Positions 7,339 to 16,676 of a DNA stretch of 64,000 nt are shown here, piece by piece. Source of the DNA: Limnohabitans sp. Rim47 (GTDB lineage: Bacteria; Pseudomonadota; Gammaproteobacteria; Burkholderiales; Burkholderiaceae_C); assembly GCF_001517545.1 (NCBI RefSeq), contig NZ_FBYA01000003.1:63128-127127 (forward strand), in the 5' to 3' direction. Position 1 is the first letter of the stretch, and every line of letters begins with the position of its first letter. The notes under the pieces were generated by a model. The model was given only the letters and a program-made list of their open reading frames with translations. It made no database searches and was not told where the DNA came from. The position numbers and the translations under genes were made by a program.

Positions 7339-8328
7339 ATGGGCCAAGACATGCAAACCCCCCTTTCCGGTGCAGACAGCGCAAGCAATATGCAGGCCGT
7401 GGTCAAGCGGCAGCGGCTGCAAGACATGGTGTTTCACCGCCTGACGCAGTTGTTTTCCCTGTTGGTTCTGGTGGCTTTGGCGGGGATCATCGTGTCCTTG
7501 TTCATCAATGCGTGGCCCACATTTGCCAAGTTCGGTACCCACTTCATTTGGTACGTTGAATGGGACATCATCAACGCAGAATTTGGTGCGGCGATTGCCA
7601 TCGTGGGCACACTGGCCAGTGCCGGCATTGCCATGCTGGTGGCGGTGCCCTTGGCCTTTGGCATTGCGGTTTTTCTGACCGAAACCTGCCCTGTTTGGTT
7701 GCGTCGCCCCTTAGGCACTGCCATCGAGTTGCTGGCGGCCGTGCCGTCCATCATTTATGGCATGTTCGGCCTATTCGTTTTCGCCCCCTTGTTTGCCGAT
7801 TACGTTCAGGTGCCTCTGCGTGATTTGCTGGGGGGCATGCCCCTGATCGGTTTCTTGTTTGGCGGCGCCACCAACGGCATGGGCATCATGGCTGCCGGCA
7901 TTGTGCTGGCCTTCATGGTCTTGCCATTTGTGGCCGCTGTGATGCGCGATGTGTTCGAAATCACACCGCCCATCCTGCGTGAGTCGGCCTACGGGCTGGG
8001 GTGCACCACTTGGGAGGTTGTGCGCAAAATCGTCCTGCCGTACACCCAAAAAGGCGTGATCGGCGGCATCATGCTGGGCTTGGGCCGTGCATTGGGTGAA
8101 ACCATGGCGGTGACCTTTGTGATCGGCAACGCCAACCGCATGCCCACGTCCTTGTTCTCGCCAGGCACCTCCATCGCTTCCACACTCGCCAACGAGTTTG
8201 GTGAAGCCGATGACCTCCATATTTCTTCTCTTTTCGCGCTCGGCTTCTTGCTGTTTGTAATCACTTTCGTGGTTTTGGCGGCTGCCAAAATCATGATCAA
8301 TCGGGCTGAAAAAGCCAAGGGGTTCTGA
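7339..8328 (+). CDS. pstC: Phosphate ABC transporter permease PstC
   Basis: Inner-membrane permease, about 330 residues, with six hydrophobic segments; pairs with PstA to carry phosphate from PstS. Typical PstC text includes [17 protein letters not shown] and the EAA-loop-like [20 protein letters not shown] that contacts PstB. The ATG at 7339 was chosen because GGATGAGA lies 8 bp upstream; an in-frame TTG at 7321 would add six residues. It follows the attenuator and is separated from pstA by one base. Expression should follow PhoB through the pstS promoter. Confidence 0.96.
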   Translation: MGQDMQTPLSGADSASNMQAVVKRQRLQDMVFHRLTQLFSLLVLVALAGIIVSLFINAWPTFAKFGTHFIWYVEWDIINAEFGAAIAIVGTLASAGIAMLVAVPLAFGIAVFLTETCPVWLRRPLGTAIELLAAVPSIIYGMFGLFVFAPLFADYVQVPLRDLLGGMPLIGFLFGGATNGMGIMAAGIVLAFMVLPFVAAVMRDVFEITPPILRESAYGLGCTTWEVVRKIVLPYTQKGVIGGIMLGLGRALGETMAVTFVIGNANRMPTSLFSPGTSIASTLANEFGEADDLHISSLFALGFLLFVITFVVLAAAKIMINRAEKAKGF

Positions 8329-8329
8329 C

Positions 8330-9190
8330 ATGGCGATGAACATGAATGAAGGTTTGTACCGCCGTCGCCGTCTGGCCAATGCCTGGGGCATGGTGACTTC
8401 CATGGTCGCCATGGGCTTGGGCCTGACGGTCTTGTTGTGGATTTTGGTGGTGTTGTTCTCCAACGGTTTTGCCGCCCTGGATTTGAACTTGCTGACCCAG
8501 GACACACCAGCCCCCGGCACCGAAGGCGGTGGCTTGCGCAACGCCATTGTGGGCAGCTTGATGATGGTCGGACTCACCGTGTTGGTGGCGACACCCGTTG
8601 GCATTTTGGCGGGCATTTACCTGACCGAATACGGCGACCAGAGCAAAACAGCCGAGCTGACCCGTTTTGTCACAGACATCATGTTGTCAGCGCCCTCCAT
8701 CGTGATCGGCTTGTTTGTCTACGCGATTGCGGTGGCCACTTTGGGGACTTTTTCTGGCTACGCCGGCAGCTTGGCTTTGACCCTGATTGCCGTGCCGGTG
8801 ATCATGCGGACCACAGAAAATATGCTGCGTCTCGTGCCTGGTAATTTGCGCGAGGCCGCTTTTGCACTGGGTGCACCGCGCTGGAAAGTATCACTCTCTG
8901 TGACCTTGCGTGCGGCCAAGAGCGGCGTGATCACTGGCTTGTTATTGGCCGTTGCGCGCATCAGTGGCGAAACCGCACCTTTGCTGTTCACGGCGCTGAA
9001 CAACCAGTTCTTCAATGCCGACATGAGCAAGCCCATGGCCAACCTGCCTGTGGTGATTTTCCAATTTGCCATGAGCCCCTACGACAACTGGATTCGTCTG
9101 GCTTGGGCGGGTGCTTTGCTGGTGACTTTGACCGTTTTGATCTTGAACATTTTGGCTCGCGCATTCTTCCGCGACAAAGCCCAAGCCTAA
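8330..9190 (+). CDS. pstA: Phosphate ABC transporter permease PstA
   Basis: Second membrane subunit of the Pst transporter, 286 residues, six predicted membrane helices. Characteristic segments are PGTEGGGLRNAIVGSLMM, APSIVIGLFVYA and the coupling loop REAAFALGAPRWKVSLSVTL that docks on PstB. The ATG is one base after the pstC stop, so translation is probably coupled. Length and order are normal for a proteobacterial pst operon. Confidence 0.96.
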   Translation: MAMNMNEGLYRRRRLANAWGMVTSMVAMGLGLTVLLWILVVLFSNGFAALDLNLLTQDTPAPGTEGGGLRNAIVGSLMMVGLTVLVATPVGILAGIYLTEYGDQSKTAELTRFVTDIMLSAPSIVIGLFVYAIAVATLGTFSGYAGSLALTLIAVPVIMRTTENMLRLVPGNLREAAFALGAPRWKVSLSVTLRAAKSGVITGLLLAVARISGETAPLLFTALNNQFFNADMSKPMANLPVVIFQFAMSPYDNWIRLAWAGALLVTLTVLILNILARAFFRDKAQA

Positions 9191-9211
9191 TTTTTGAATG
9201 ATGGGACCCAC

Positions 9212-9991
9212 ATGCCTGTAACTCAAGCGCTGCCTTTGAAAAGTGCGATTCAAATTCGCAATTTGAATTTTTTCTACGGAACCTTCAAAGGCCTGAAAAA
9301 CGTCAACCTCGACATTGCCGAGAACAAGGTCACGGCCTTCATCGGTCCTTCGGGCTGTGGCAAATCCACTTTGCTGCGCACACTCAACCGCATGTACAGC
9401 CTGTATCCCGGTCAGCGTGCCGAAGGCGAGATCAATTTTGATGGGCAAAACATCTTGGATGCGAAGCAAGACCTGAACTTGCTGCGTGCCCGTGTTGGCA
9501 TGGTGTTTCAAAAGCCGACACCCTTTCCGATGTCCATCTACGACAACATTGCCTTTGGCATTCGCTTGTATGAGAAGTTGGGCCGAGCCGACATGGATGA
9601 GCGTGTGGAATGGGCTTTGACCAAGGCGGCCATCTGGAACGAAGTCAAAGACAAGCTGGGCCAAAGCGGTTTGTCGCTGTCGGGTGGTCAGCAGCAACGC
9701 CTGTGCATTGCCCGCAGCGTGGCCGTTAAGCCTGCTGTGATTTTGCTGGACGAGCCCACTTCTGCACTTGACCCCATCTCGACGGCCAAGGTCGAAGAAC
9801 TGGTCAGTGAGTTGAAGAAAGACCATACCGTGGCCATCGTCACGCACAACATGCAACAAGCGGCCCGTGTGTCTGATTTCACGGCGTACATGTATTTGGG
9901 CGAGTTGGTCGAGTTCGGTCAAACCGAACAGATTTTCATGAAGCCCGCCCGTCAAGAGACCGAAGACTACATCACTGGCCGTTTTGGCTGA
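9212..9991 (+). CDS. pstB: Phosphate ABC transporter ATPase PstB
   Basis: Cytoplasmic ATPase that powers PstCA, 259 residues. Walker [10 protein letters not shown] lies at about 45-53, the signature [14 protein letters not shown] in the middle, Walker B with [11 protein letters not shown] just after, and the switch histidine in [12 protein letters not shown] took the ATG at 9212 ([10 protein letters not shown]), preceded by GATGGGA; an in-frame TTG at 9194 would add six residues. In E. coli-like systems PstB and PhoU signal phosphate status to PhoR, which is encoded three genes on. Confidence 0.97.
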   Translation: MPVTQALPLKSAIQIRNLNFFYGTFKGLKNVNLDIAENKVTAFIGPSGCGKSTLLRTLNRMYSLYPGQRAEGEINFDGQNILDAKQDLNLLRARVGMVFQKPTPFPMSIYDNIAFGIRLYEKLGRADMDERVEWALTKAAIWNEVKDKLGQSGLSLSGGQQQRLCIARSVAVKPAVILLDEPTSALDPISTAKVEELVSELKKDHTVAIVTHNMQQAARVSDFTAYMYLGELVEFGQTEQIFMKPARQETEDYITGRFG

Positions 9992-10005
9992 TCAGGAGAA
10001 GCACC

Positions 10006-10704
10006 ATGGAAAAACACATTTCTAGCCAATTCGATGCCGATTTGACCAACGTGTCATCGCGCGTTCTGGAGCTCGGTGGTTTGGTGGAGTCGCAAACGCG
10101 CCATGCCGTCTACTCCCTGGCCCAGTTCAACATGGAAGTCGCCAACCAAGTCATTGCCACTGAAAAGCAAGTCAACACCCTCGAGGTCGAAATTGACGCC
10201 GAGTTGGCTTCCATCATTGCCCGTCGCCAGCCCACCGCACGCGATTTGCGCTTGTTGATGGCGATCTCCAAGATCACAGGTAACCTCGAACGCGCGGGTG
10301 ACGAAGCCGAGCGCATTGCCCGCATGGTCAAACAAATTCTTGAACAAGGCAGCCCACGCAACCTGCCTTCATCCGAGTTGCGCATCGCTTCGGATTTGGC
10401 TTCGGGCTTGCTGCGCAAAGCGCTGGACGCCTTTGCGCGTCTGGATGTCAACACCGCGCTGGTCATTTTGAAAGAAGACGATCTGATCGACGCCGAATTC
10501 AACGGCTTTGTGCGCAAGTTGATCACTTACATGATGGAAGATCCACGCACCATTTCGGCCAGTCTGGATTTGCTGTTCGTGGCCAAGGCGATCGAGCGCA
10601 TTGGCGATCACGCCAAGAACATTGCCGAGTTTGTGATTTACGTGGTCAAGGGTGCCGATGTGCGCCACACCGCATTGACGGAAATTGAAAAAGCGGTCCA
10701 ATGA
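10006..10704 (+). CDS. phoU: Phosphate signalling protein PhoU
   Basis: Cytoplasmic negative regulator of the Pho regulon, 232 residues, the usual length. It consists of two PhoU repeats of three helices; metal-binding E/D-rich motifs are visible in LERAGDEAERIARM (about 90-105) and IERIGDHAKNIAEF (about 195-210). It links the transport state of PstSCAB to the PhoR kinase. Its ATG follows an AGGAG ribosome site, 14 bp after pstB, and its stop overlaps the phoB start by 4 bp. Confidence 0.97.
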   Translation: MEKHISSQFDADLTNVSSRVLELGGLVESQTRHAVYSLAQFNMEVANQVIATEKQVNTLEVEIDAELASIIARRQPTARDLRLLMAISKITGNLERAGDEAERIARMVKQILEQGSPRNLPSSELRIASDLASGLLRKALDAFARLDVNTALVILKEDDLIDAEFNGFVRKLITYMMEDPRTISASLDLLFVAKAIERIGDHAKNIAEFVIYVVKGADVRHTALTEIEKAVQ

Positions 10705-11396
10705 GAAGCCTGCCCAAAATTCTGATCGTGGAGGATGAGTCCGCGATCGCCGAGTTGATTTCTGTGAACTTGCGCCACAACGGTTTTCAACCTGTGTGGG
10801 CCATGGACTCTGAATCTGCGCAGCGCGAACTGGACGACATCTTGCCCGATGTGATTTTGCTGGACTGGATGCTGCCCGGTGAAAGCGGTTTGGCATTGGC
10901 CCGACGCTGGCGCTCATCCGCGCGGACCAAGGCCGTCCCGATTCTCATGCTCACAGCGCGAGGCGACGAAGCCGATCGTGTGGCGGGCCTGGACGCTGGC
11001 GCCGACGATTACATCGTCAAGCCGTTTTCGCCGAGCGAACTGCTGGCCCGAATTCGCGCTGTGTTGCGCCGTCGGGTGCCTGAATCTGTGGGCGGTGCCG
11101 TCATGCTCGGTGATTTGCAATTGGATGCGGACACTTACCGCGTGAGCTGGCAAGACAAGCCCATCAAGGTCGGCCCCACCGAATTCAAGCTCTTGCAATA
11201 CCTGATGCGGCACCCGGAGCGTGTGCACACGCGCGGTATGTTGCTGGACAAAATCTGGGGTGATCACGTTTACATCGAAGAGCGCACGGTGGATGTGCAC
11301 GTCAAGCGCTTGCGCGAATCTTTGGGCGAGGCGGGCAGTATGATCGAAACCGTTCGCGGTGCCGGTTACCGCATGACCGGTTCACCTTCGACATAA
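10701..11396 (+). CDS. phoB: Phosphate regulon response regulator PhoB
   Basis: OmpR-type transcription activator of 231 residues that binds Pho boxes under phosphate limitation. The receiver domain has the acidic pair Glu11-Asp12, phospho-acceptor Asp55 in LLDWMLPG, and the conserved Lys in DDYIVKPFSP. The winged helix follows from about 135, with the recognition segment EERTVDVHVKRLRESL. The ATG overlaps the phoU stop (ATGA). Its likely targets here are the repeat-bearing promoters upstream of ppx, the ars operon, phoX and pstS. Confidence 0.97.
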   Translation: MRSLPKILIVEDESAIAELISVNLRHNGFQPVWAMDSESAQRELDDILPDVILLDWMLPGESGLALARRWRSSARTKAVPILMLTARGDEADRVAGLDAGADDYIVKPFSPSELLARIRAVLRRRVPESVGGAVMLGDLQLDADTYRVSWQDKPIKVGPTEFKLLQYLMRHPERVHTRGMLLDKIWGDHVYIEERTVDVHVKRLRESLGEAGSMIETVRGAGYRMTGSPST

Positions 11397-11408
11397 CTTT
11401 GTATTTGA

Positions 11409-12743
11409 ATGCTCGTCTCATTGCTTGAGCTTTTTTTGGGGACCGCCGTCGTCGCTTTGCCGGTTTGGTGGTGGACTGGCTTGACCGAGGCCGCTATGGC
11501 GGCTTTGCTGGCTGTGTTTGTTTTTGCGGTTTTTTTGATCTGGAAAACCTACCGCATAGAACGTTGGTTGTCCCAAGCTGACCTGCATACGCCGCTCCCT
11601 TGGACAGGTGTTTGGTCTGAGATCGCCCACCGCATTCAGCGCTTGTTGAGGCAACGCGAAAAGCAGGCCGCAGCCGCAGAGCAGCGTTTGCAGTATTTCT
11701 TGCAAGCCATTCAAGCCTCACCCAACGGGGTGACTTTGCTCGACGCCCAGGGCCGCATTGAGTGGTGCAATTCCACCGCATCGAGCCACTTGGGGCTGGA
11801 TGCCCGACGGGATTTGAACCAGCACATCGTTCACTTGGTGCGCGACCCGGTTTTTTCCAAGTATTTCGCCCTGGATGTGCACGACTCGGACGTGGTCATG
11901 GATGGTCGAGCCAGTTCCTTGGCACAAACCCCCAAGTTGTCGGTGCAGTTGCATGCCTATGGCGAGGGGCAGCTGTTGTTGCTGACCCGCGACATCACCT
12001 CCGTGACGCTGGCCGATGCCATGCGCCGTGATTTTGTGGCGAATGTGTCGCACGAGATTCGAACACCCTTGACGGTACTGAGCGGTTTTGTTGAAACCCT
12101 GCAATCCATTCCCTTGGCAGAAGCAGAAAAACAGCGCTATTTGCAACTGATGGCAGTGCAAGCAGAACGCATGCAAAGCCTGGTGGCCGATTTGTTGACC
12201 TTGTCCCAGCTCGAAGGCAGTTTGCCACCGGGTTTGTACGAAAAGGTGGACTTGCCTGGATTGATGAGCCGCTTGGCCGCGGATGCGGTGGCGCTGTCCA
12301 GCGTGTTGTCCGGCCACGATGGGGAGGAACGCGGGCCAGTTCACGATTTGGTGTTTGAGCCCGCACCGCGTTGGGCCTTGTTGGGTGTGCAGTCTGAATT
12401 GCTCAGTGCCATGTCTAATTTGGTGAGCAATGCCATCCGCTACACCCCGGCCGGTGGGGCGATTCATGTGGCTTGGTCCCGCACGTCGGACGGTGCCACT
12501 TTTTCGGTGAGCGACACTGGGCCAGGGATTTCACCTGAGCACTTGCCGCGCTTGTCAGAGCGGTTTTATCGCGTGGACCGCAGCCGATCACGCGAAACAG
12601 GTGGCACAGGTTTGGGGCTGGCCATTGCCAAGCATGTGGTCCAACGCCATGGCGGTGAGTTTCGCATCCAGAGCGAAGTGGGCAAAGGCTCGACGTTCAT
12701 GTTGGTTTTGCCCGCGAGCCGCATCGAAGCGTTGACCGACTGA
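11409..12743 (+). CDS. phoR: Phosphate regulon sensor kinase PhoR
   Basis: Membrane histidine kinase of 444 residues. Two hydrophobic segments lie within residues 1-45 with almost no periplasmic loop, as in PhoR, so it senses through Pst/PhoU. A PAS-like region follows at about 95-190, then the H-box with phospho-acceptor His215 (NVSHEIRTPL), N-box SNLVSNAIRYTP, and G-boxes DTGPGIS and GGTGLGLAIAKHV. It starts 12 bp after phoB. The pho operon probably ends here; only a short inverted repeat lies downstream. Confidence 0.96.
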   Translation: MLVSLLELFLGTAVVALPVWWWTGLTEAAMAALLAVFVFAVFLIWKTYRIERWLSQADLHTPLPWTGVWSEIAHRIQRLLRQREKQAAAAEQRLQYFLQAIQASPNGVTLLDAQGRIEWCNSTASSHLGLDARRDLNQHIVHLVRDPVFSKYFALDVHDSDVVMDGRASSLAQTPKLSVQLHAYGEGQLLLLTRDITSVTLADAMRRDFVANVSHEIRTPLTVLSGFVETLQSIPLAEAEKQRYLQLMAVQAERMQSLVADLLTLSQLEGSLPPGLYEKVDLPGLMSRLAADAVALSSVLSGHDGEERGPVHDLVFEPAPRWALLGVQSELLSAMSNLVSNAIRYTPAGGAIHVAWSRTSDGATFSVSDTGPGISPEHLPRLSERFYRVDRSRSRETGGTGLGLAIAKHVVQRHGGEFRIQSEVGKGSTFMLVLPASRIEALTD

Positions 12744-12758
12744 GTCGCTTGGTTTCGT

Positions 12759-12778
12759 ATTTCAGTGCGTTCTGAAAT
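12759..12778. repeat. Inverted repeat after phoR
   Basis: ATTTCAG (12759-12765) and CTGAAAT (12772-12778) surround a 6-bp centre, 15 bp after the phoR stop. No T-run follows. It may be a weak terminator or an operator for the haem-protein operon that starts 170 bp on; nothing else is seen in 12744-12948. Confidence 0.3.
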
Positions 12779-12948
12779 TCGGTGGATGATTATCCGGTTC
12801 ACCTTGCCTTTTGTCTGCAACGCCCACCAAACTACCTTTGCACTACACCATCTTTGGTGATGTTGGCCGCTTGTGGCCGGTGCCTTCCTTTTAAGAGCCA
12901 CTTCATGTCAGGCCTTTAATCTTCAAGCTGAGATGAAAGGCTGATTTC

Positions 12949-13359
12949 ATGTTGAATTTCAGAAGATTCCGGCGCATGGCCGTGGAAACGGGTATCGGGC
13001 TTGCTTTGATCGGGGGCGTCCCGGCCATGGCGGCCACACCTCAAACAGAATTGTTGCGTTGGCAACAAGCTGCCGGACAAGCCGGTGATGCGGTCAAGGG
13101 CCAAGTGTTTTTTGGTCAGCGGCAGGGTGGTGAATGGTCATGCGCGTCGTGCCACGGTCAGCCCCCGACCCGCGACAGTCAGCACGCGTCCACGGGCAAG
13201 AAGATCGCGGCCTTGGCACCGGCCTTCAATGCCGAGCGCTTGACCGACAGTGCCAAGGTGGACAAATGGTTCAAACGCAATTGCAAAGATGTGTTGTCGC
13301 GCGAGTGCACGGCCATTGAAAAGGCGGATGTGCTGGCTTACCTGATTGGCTTGAAATGA
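12949..13359 (+). CDS. shp: SHP-type monohaem cytochrome c (DUF1924)
   Basis: Periplasmic c-type cytochrome of 136 residues with a signal peptide ending near AMA at 28 and one haem site CASCH (Cys65, Cys68, His69). It resembles sphaeroides haem protein, an oxygen- and NO-binding cytochrome of unsettled physiological role. The order SHP, dihaem cytochrome, cytochrome b561 is the known arrangement of that family and supports the call more than the sequence alone. Its end overlaps the next gene by 4 bp (ATGA). Two neighbouring regulators probably control it. Confidence 0.85.
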   Translation: MLNFRRFRRMAVETGIGLALIGGVPAMAATPQTELLRWQQAAGQAGDAVKGQVFFGQRQGGEWSCASCHGQPPTRDSQHASTGKKIAALAPAFNAERLTDSAKVDKWFKRNCKDVLSRECTAIEKADVLAYLIGLK

Positions 13360-13841
13360 AGCGCCATTTTTTTGTGAAATCAGCGTCTTTGCATGGCTTG
13401 TTCTGTGCCTTGGTCTGGGCCGTGTCTGTCCCTGCTGTGGCCGATGGACGCCTCATGCCCGCGCAGGTGCTCAGCGTTTACAAGCAGGAATGTGCGGCCT
13501 GTCACATGGCCTACCCGCCGGGCATGTTGCCCGCGCCATCGTGGCGACGCATCATGACAAGGCTTGACCGTCATTACGGCACCGATGCATCGCTGGAGCC
13601 TGCGCAAGTGCAGCAAGTGTCTGCCTGGCTAGTGGCCAACGCAGGAACCTACCAGCGTGTGCGCGTAGAGCCGCCAGAAGACCGCATCACCCGTTCGGCC
13701 TGGTTTGCCCGCAAGCACCGCGAGCTGGATGCCGCTGTTTGGAAGCGCGTCAGCATCAAGAGTGCCGCCCAATGCGGCACTTGCCACACCCAAGCCGAGC
13801 AGGGGAATTTTGATGAACATCAAGTGCGTATTCCACGCTGA
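13356..13841 (+). CDS. Dihaem cytochrome c (DHC type)
   Basis: Periplasmic electron carrier of 161 residues. A signal peptide runs to about VPAVAD at 30. Two haem-binding motifs are present, CAACH (Cys46-His50) and CGTCH (Cys140-His144). It matches the DHC protein that passes electrons to SHP in Rhodobacter. It overlaps SHP by 4 bp upstream, and the cytochrome b561 gene begins within about 36 bp downstream, so the three are one transcription unit. Confidence 0.85.
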   Translation: MKRHFFVKSASLHGLFCALVWAVSVPAVADGRLMPAQVLSVYKQECAACHMAYPPGMLPAPSWRRIMTRLDRHYGTDASLEPAQVQQVSAWLVANAGTYQRVRVEPPEDRITRSAWFARKHRELDAAVWKRVSIKSAAQCGTCHTQAEQGNFDEHQVRIPR

Positions 13842-13876
13842 TGTGGGGCAACGTTCACGAACACCACGAGGTTGAA

Positions 13877-14614
13877 ATGATGTCGAATACTTCTTCGTTA
13901 GGGCATGTGCAGACCGATGCAACGACTCCCACCCGGCGGACGGTGGATGTTTTCACCCGCGTCTTGCATGCCTTGCTGGCTTTGAGTTTTGTGGGTGCTT
14001 ACCTCACTGCCGAGAGTGAAATATTCAGGCTGGTGCATGTGAGTCTGGGCTACACGCTGGGCGGTTTGCTGCTTGTTCGTGTGGTGTGGGGTTTGATGGG
14101 GCCTCGCCATGCACGCCTGTCTGCGATGTGGGGCAAGTTGCGAGGTCTGGGCGCTTGGTGGAATGGCGTGCGCACAGGCCAGGCATCTTGGCGGCAGACG
14201 CAAAACCTGTACATGGCGCTGTCGGTAGTTCTTGTTTTGTCGGCCATCGCACCCGTGGTTTTGTCGGGTTATGTCACCTACCAGGAGTTCACCGGGGAAT
14301 GGATGGAAGAGGTGCACGAGCTCTTTGGCAACGTCATGTTGCTGGCGGTGCTGGCGCACGTTTCGGGTGTGATCGGCCTCAGCTTGCTGCGACGTCGTAA
14401 TCTGGCGACCCCCATGCTCACCGGGCGTGTGGAGGGCACAGGGCCTGACTTGATCAAGTCGAACCACTCGGTTTTGGCGCTTTTACTGCTGGCTGCTGTG
14501 CTTTTTTTCTGGGTCTGGCAGTGGCAGATTTCGCCGCACACCTCGCCTGAGCCTGGCGTCAGTGCACTGGTCGCTGCACCCGGCAAGGCACAATCTGAAG
14601 ACCATGACGATTGA
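13877..14614 (+). CDS. Cytochrome b561-type membrane protein
   Basis: Inner-membrane dihaem cytochrome b, about 245 residues with four or five hydrophobic helices. It is expected to oxidise quinol and feed electrons to DHC and SHP. Histidines suitable as haem ligands occur in TRVLHALLA, RLVHVSLGY, EVHELFGN and LAHVSGV. I chose the ATG at 13877 because a GAGG ribosome site lies 5 bp upstream; the earlier in-frame ATG at 13841 overlaps the dihaem cytochrome stop and would add 12 polar residues. Confidence 0.88.
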   Translation: MMSNTSSLGHVQTDATTPTRRTVDVFTRVLHALLALSFVGAYLTAESEIFRLVHVSLGYTLGGLLLVRVVWGLMGPRHARLSAMWGKLRGLGAWWNGVRTGQASWRQTQNLYMALSVVLVLSAIAPVVLSGYVTYQEFTGEWMEEVHELFGNVMLLAVLAHVSGVIGLSLLRRRNLATPMLTGRVEGTGPDLIKSNHSVLALLLLAAVLFFWVWQWQISPHTSPEPGVSALVAAPGKAQSEDHDD

Positions 14615-14643
14615 TTTTTCATTCACCCATTCAGGATTTTCAG

Positions 14644-15345
14644 ATGCGCGTTTTACTGGCTGAAGATGATGAATTGCTGGGCTCTGGCCTCAAGGCGGGG
14701 CTGCAACAGCAGGGTTTCCAGATCGATTGGGTGCGCGACGGCGTGGCGGCAGAGCGCGAGTTGTTGACCGGTGTCTATCAGGCCTCAGTACTGGATTTGG
14801 GCTTGCCTCGCCAGGATGGGATGCAATGCCTGTCGGCGGTGCGACGGCAAAAAATCAACACGCCGGTATTGATCTTGACCGCTCGCGATGGCGTGCCCGA
14901 TCGCATTGCGGGGTTGGATGCCGGTGCCGACGATTATTTGGTCAAGCCTGTCGATCTGTTGGAGCTGGCGGCTCGTTTGCGCGCCTTGGTACGCAGGGCC
15001 CATGGGGTCGCAGAACCCAGCTTGAAGGCGGGGGCTTTGCGCCTTGACCCGGTGTCCCGTCAGGTTTGGCTCGATGAGCGACTTGTGGAGTTGTCGCTGC
15101 GCGAATACGAGTTGCTGCAAATTTTCATGTTGCATGCAGGCCGTGTTTTGACGCGTGGGCAAATTGAGCAGCACTTGTACCAGTGGGGCACCGAGGTGAG
15201 CAGTAACACGGTGGAGGTGCACATCTACAACCTGCGCAAAAAACTCCGTGCCGATGTCATCGAGACCTTGCGGGGTGTGGGCTATATGTTGCCCCAGCAG
15301 ATCAAGCCGCTTGCCCTGACTGACCCTCCTTTGGGTTCCGCATGA
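14644..15345 (+). CDS. OmpR-family response regulator (QseB/PmrA-like)
   Basis: DNA-binding regulator of 233 residues. Receiver domain with acidic residues in LLAEDDE, phospho-acceptor Asp51 in VLDLGLPRQDG, and Lys in DDYLVKPVD; winged helix from about 125 with SSNTVEVHIYNLRKKL. The start at 14644 has AGGA 7 bp upstream; an in-frame TTG at 14611 is less likely. It ends overlapping the kinase by 4 bp. The location directly after the cytochrome genes suggests these are its targets, which is inference. Confidence 0.92.
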   Translation: MRVLLAEDDELLGSGLKAGLQQQGFQIDWVRDGVAAERELLTGVYQASVLDLGLPRQDGMQCLSAVRRQKINTPVLILTARDGVPDRIAGLDAGADDYLVKPVDLLELAARLRALVRRAHGVAEPSLKAGALRLDPVSRQVWLDERLVELSLREYELLQIFMLHAGRVLTRGQIEQHLYQWGTEVSSNTVEVHIYNLRKKLRADVIETLRGVGYMLPQQIKPLALTDPPLGSA

Positions 15346-16676
15346 CAGCGTGGCGTACAACTTCTTTGCAGTGGCGTTTGTCGCTGAGTTTGTTGTTCGT
15401 CACCACGCTGATCTGGACGCTGGTGTTGGTGATGACCTGGCTCAAGACCGAGCACGAGCTCAGTGAGTTGCTGGACGCCCATTTGGCGCAAACGGCCGCT
15501 GTGCTGGCGGTGCAAACCAGCGATGAACACGATGACGATTTCACCACGGCAGCTGTGCTGCACAAATACCAACCGCGCGTGGCTTTTCAAATTTGGCACG
15601 AGAAGGACTTGATCTTTCGTTCAAACGAAGCCCCTTTGGTGCCCTTGGCGCCCTTGGGGCAAAGCGGTATTTCCAATCAATGGCAAGCACAGCAAGCTTG
15701 GCGCGTTTTTGCCACGCCTGGACGTGAAAGCGATGTTTGGGTGCTGGTGGCTGAATTGCAAACGGCGCGCAAAGACATTTTGAACGCAGGATTGCAGTCG
15801 GCCATCGTGCCCATGTTGTTGGCTTTACCGGTGTTGGCTTTGTTGATCTGGGGCACCATTTTTCAGTCTTTGGGTACTTTGCGCCAACTGAGCCAAACCG
15901 TCGCGCAGCGTCACCCCGATGCCCGTCAGCCTTTGAGCGAGGGGGTTTCTGCCGAGGTGCAACCGCTGGTGAGGGCGCTGAACCGTTTGTTCGAACAAAT
16001 GGCGCAACAAATGGACGGCGAACGCCGCTTCACAGCCGATGCCGCGCATGAATTGCGAACGCCTATTGCCGCCATTCGCATGCAGGCACAAGTGGCCCGT
16101 GGCACCGACACGGGCAGTGAGCGCCAAACCGCGCTGGACGCTGTGCTGCAAGGCTGCGACCGCGCCACTCGGCTGGTCGCCCAGTTGTTGCAATTGGCCC
16201 GGCTGGATGCCGATGGCGTGGCACCGGGGGCTGTGGCGTGTGACGCCGTGGCTGAAACCCGCGCGACCTTGGCCGACCTGGGGCCGCAGGCTGTTGCCAA
16301 GCAACAAATCCTGAGTCTGGACGCCCCGCAAACATTGCCCTTGCCAATGCCGCCCGGTTTGGTGGGGGTGCTGGTGGGCAATTTGGTGGACAACGCCCAG
16401 CGCTATAGCCCAGCAGGTGCCCGCATTCAGGTGGCATGGGATGCATTGCCCTTGCCGCGTCTGGTGGTGCAAGACAGTGGTCCGGGATTGAGCGATGCAG
16501 ATCTGTCACGTCTGGGGGACCGGTTTTTCCGGGTGCCCGGCAATGGTGCCGACGGCAGTGGCTTGGGCTGGTCGATCGTGCGTCGCTTGGCGCAGCGTTA
16601 TCACCTGCACGTCCTGGTGGAGCGCAGCGCCGAACTGGGCGGCTTGAGGGTGGTGTTGACTTGGCCTGCGCGCTAG
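15342..16676 (+). CDS. Sensor histidine kinase (QseC-like)
   Basis: Membrane kinase of 444 residues. Transmembrane helices at about 12-33 and 152-174 enclose a periplasmic domain of some 120 residues, followed by a HAMP-like region. H-box with phospho-acceptor His236 (AAHELRTPIAAI), N-box GNLVDNAQRYSP and G-box DSGPGLSD. It pairs with the regulator just upstream. The signal is unknown; redox, oxygen or NO would fit the haem operon. The stop overlaps the convergent ATPase gene end by 4 bp. Confidence 0.92.
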   Translation: MTAWRTTSLQWRLSLSLLFVTTLIWTLVLVMTWLKTEHELSELLDAHLAQTAAVLAVQTSDEHDDDFTTAAVLHKYQPRVAFQIWHEKDLIFRSNEAPLVPLAPLGQSGISNQWQAQQAWRVFATPGRESDVWVLVAELQTARKDILNAGLQSAIVPMLLALPVLALLIWGTIFQSLGTLRQLSQTVAQRHPDARQPLSEGVSAEVQPLVRALNRLFEQMAQQMDGERRFTADAAHELRTPIAAIRMQAQVARGTDTGSERQTALDAVLQGCDRATRLVAQLLQLARLDADGVAPGAVACDAVAETRATLADLGPQAVAKQQILSLDAPQTLPLPMPPGLVGVLVGNLVDNAQRYSPAGARIQVAWDALPLPRLVVQDSGPGLSDADLSRLGDRFFRVPGNGADGSGLGWSIVRRLAQRYHLHVLVERSAELGGLRVVLTWPAR

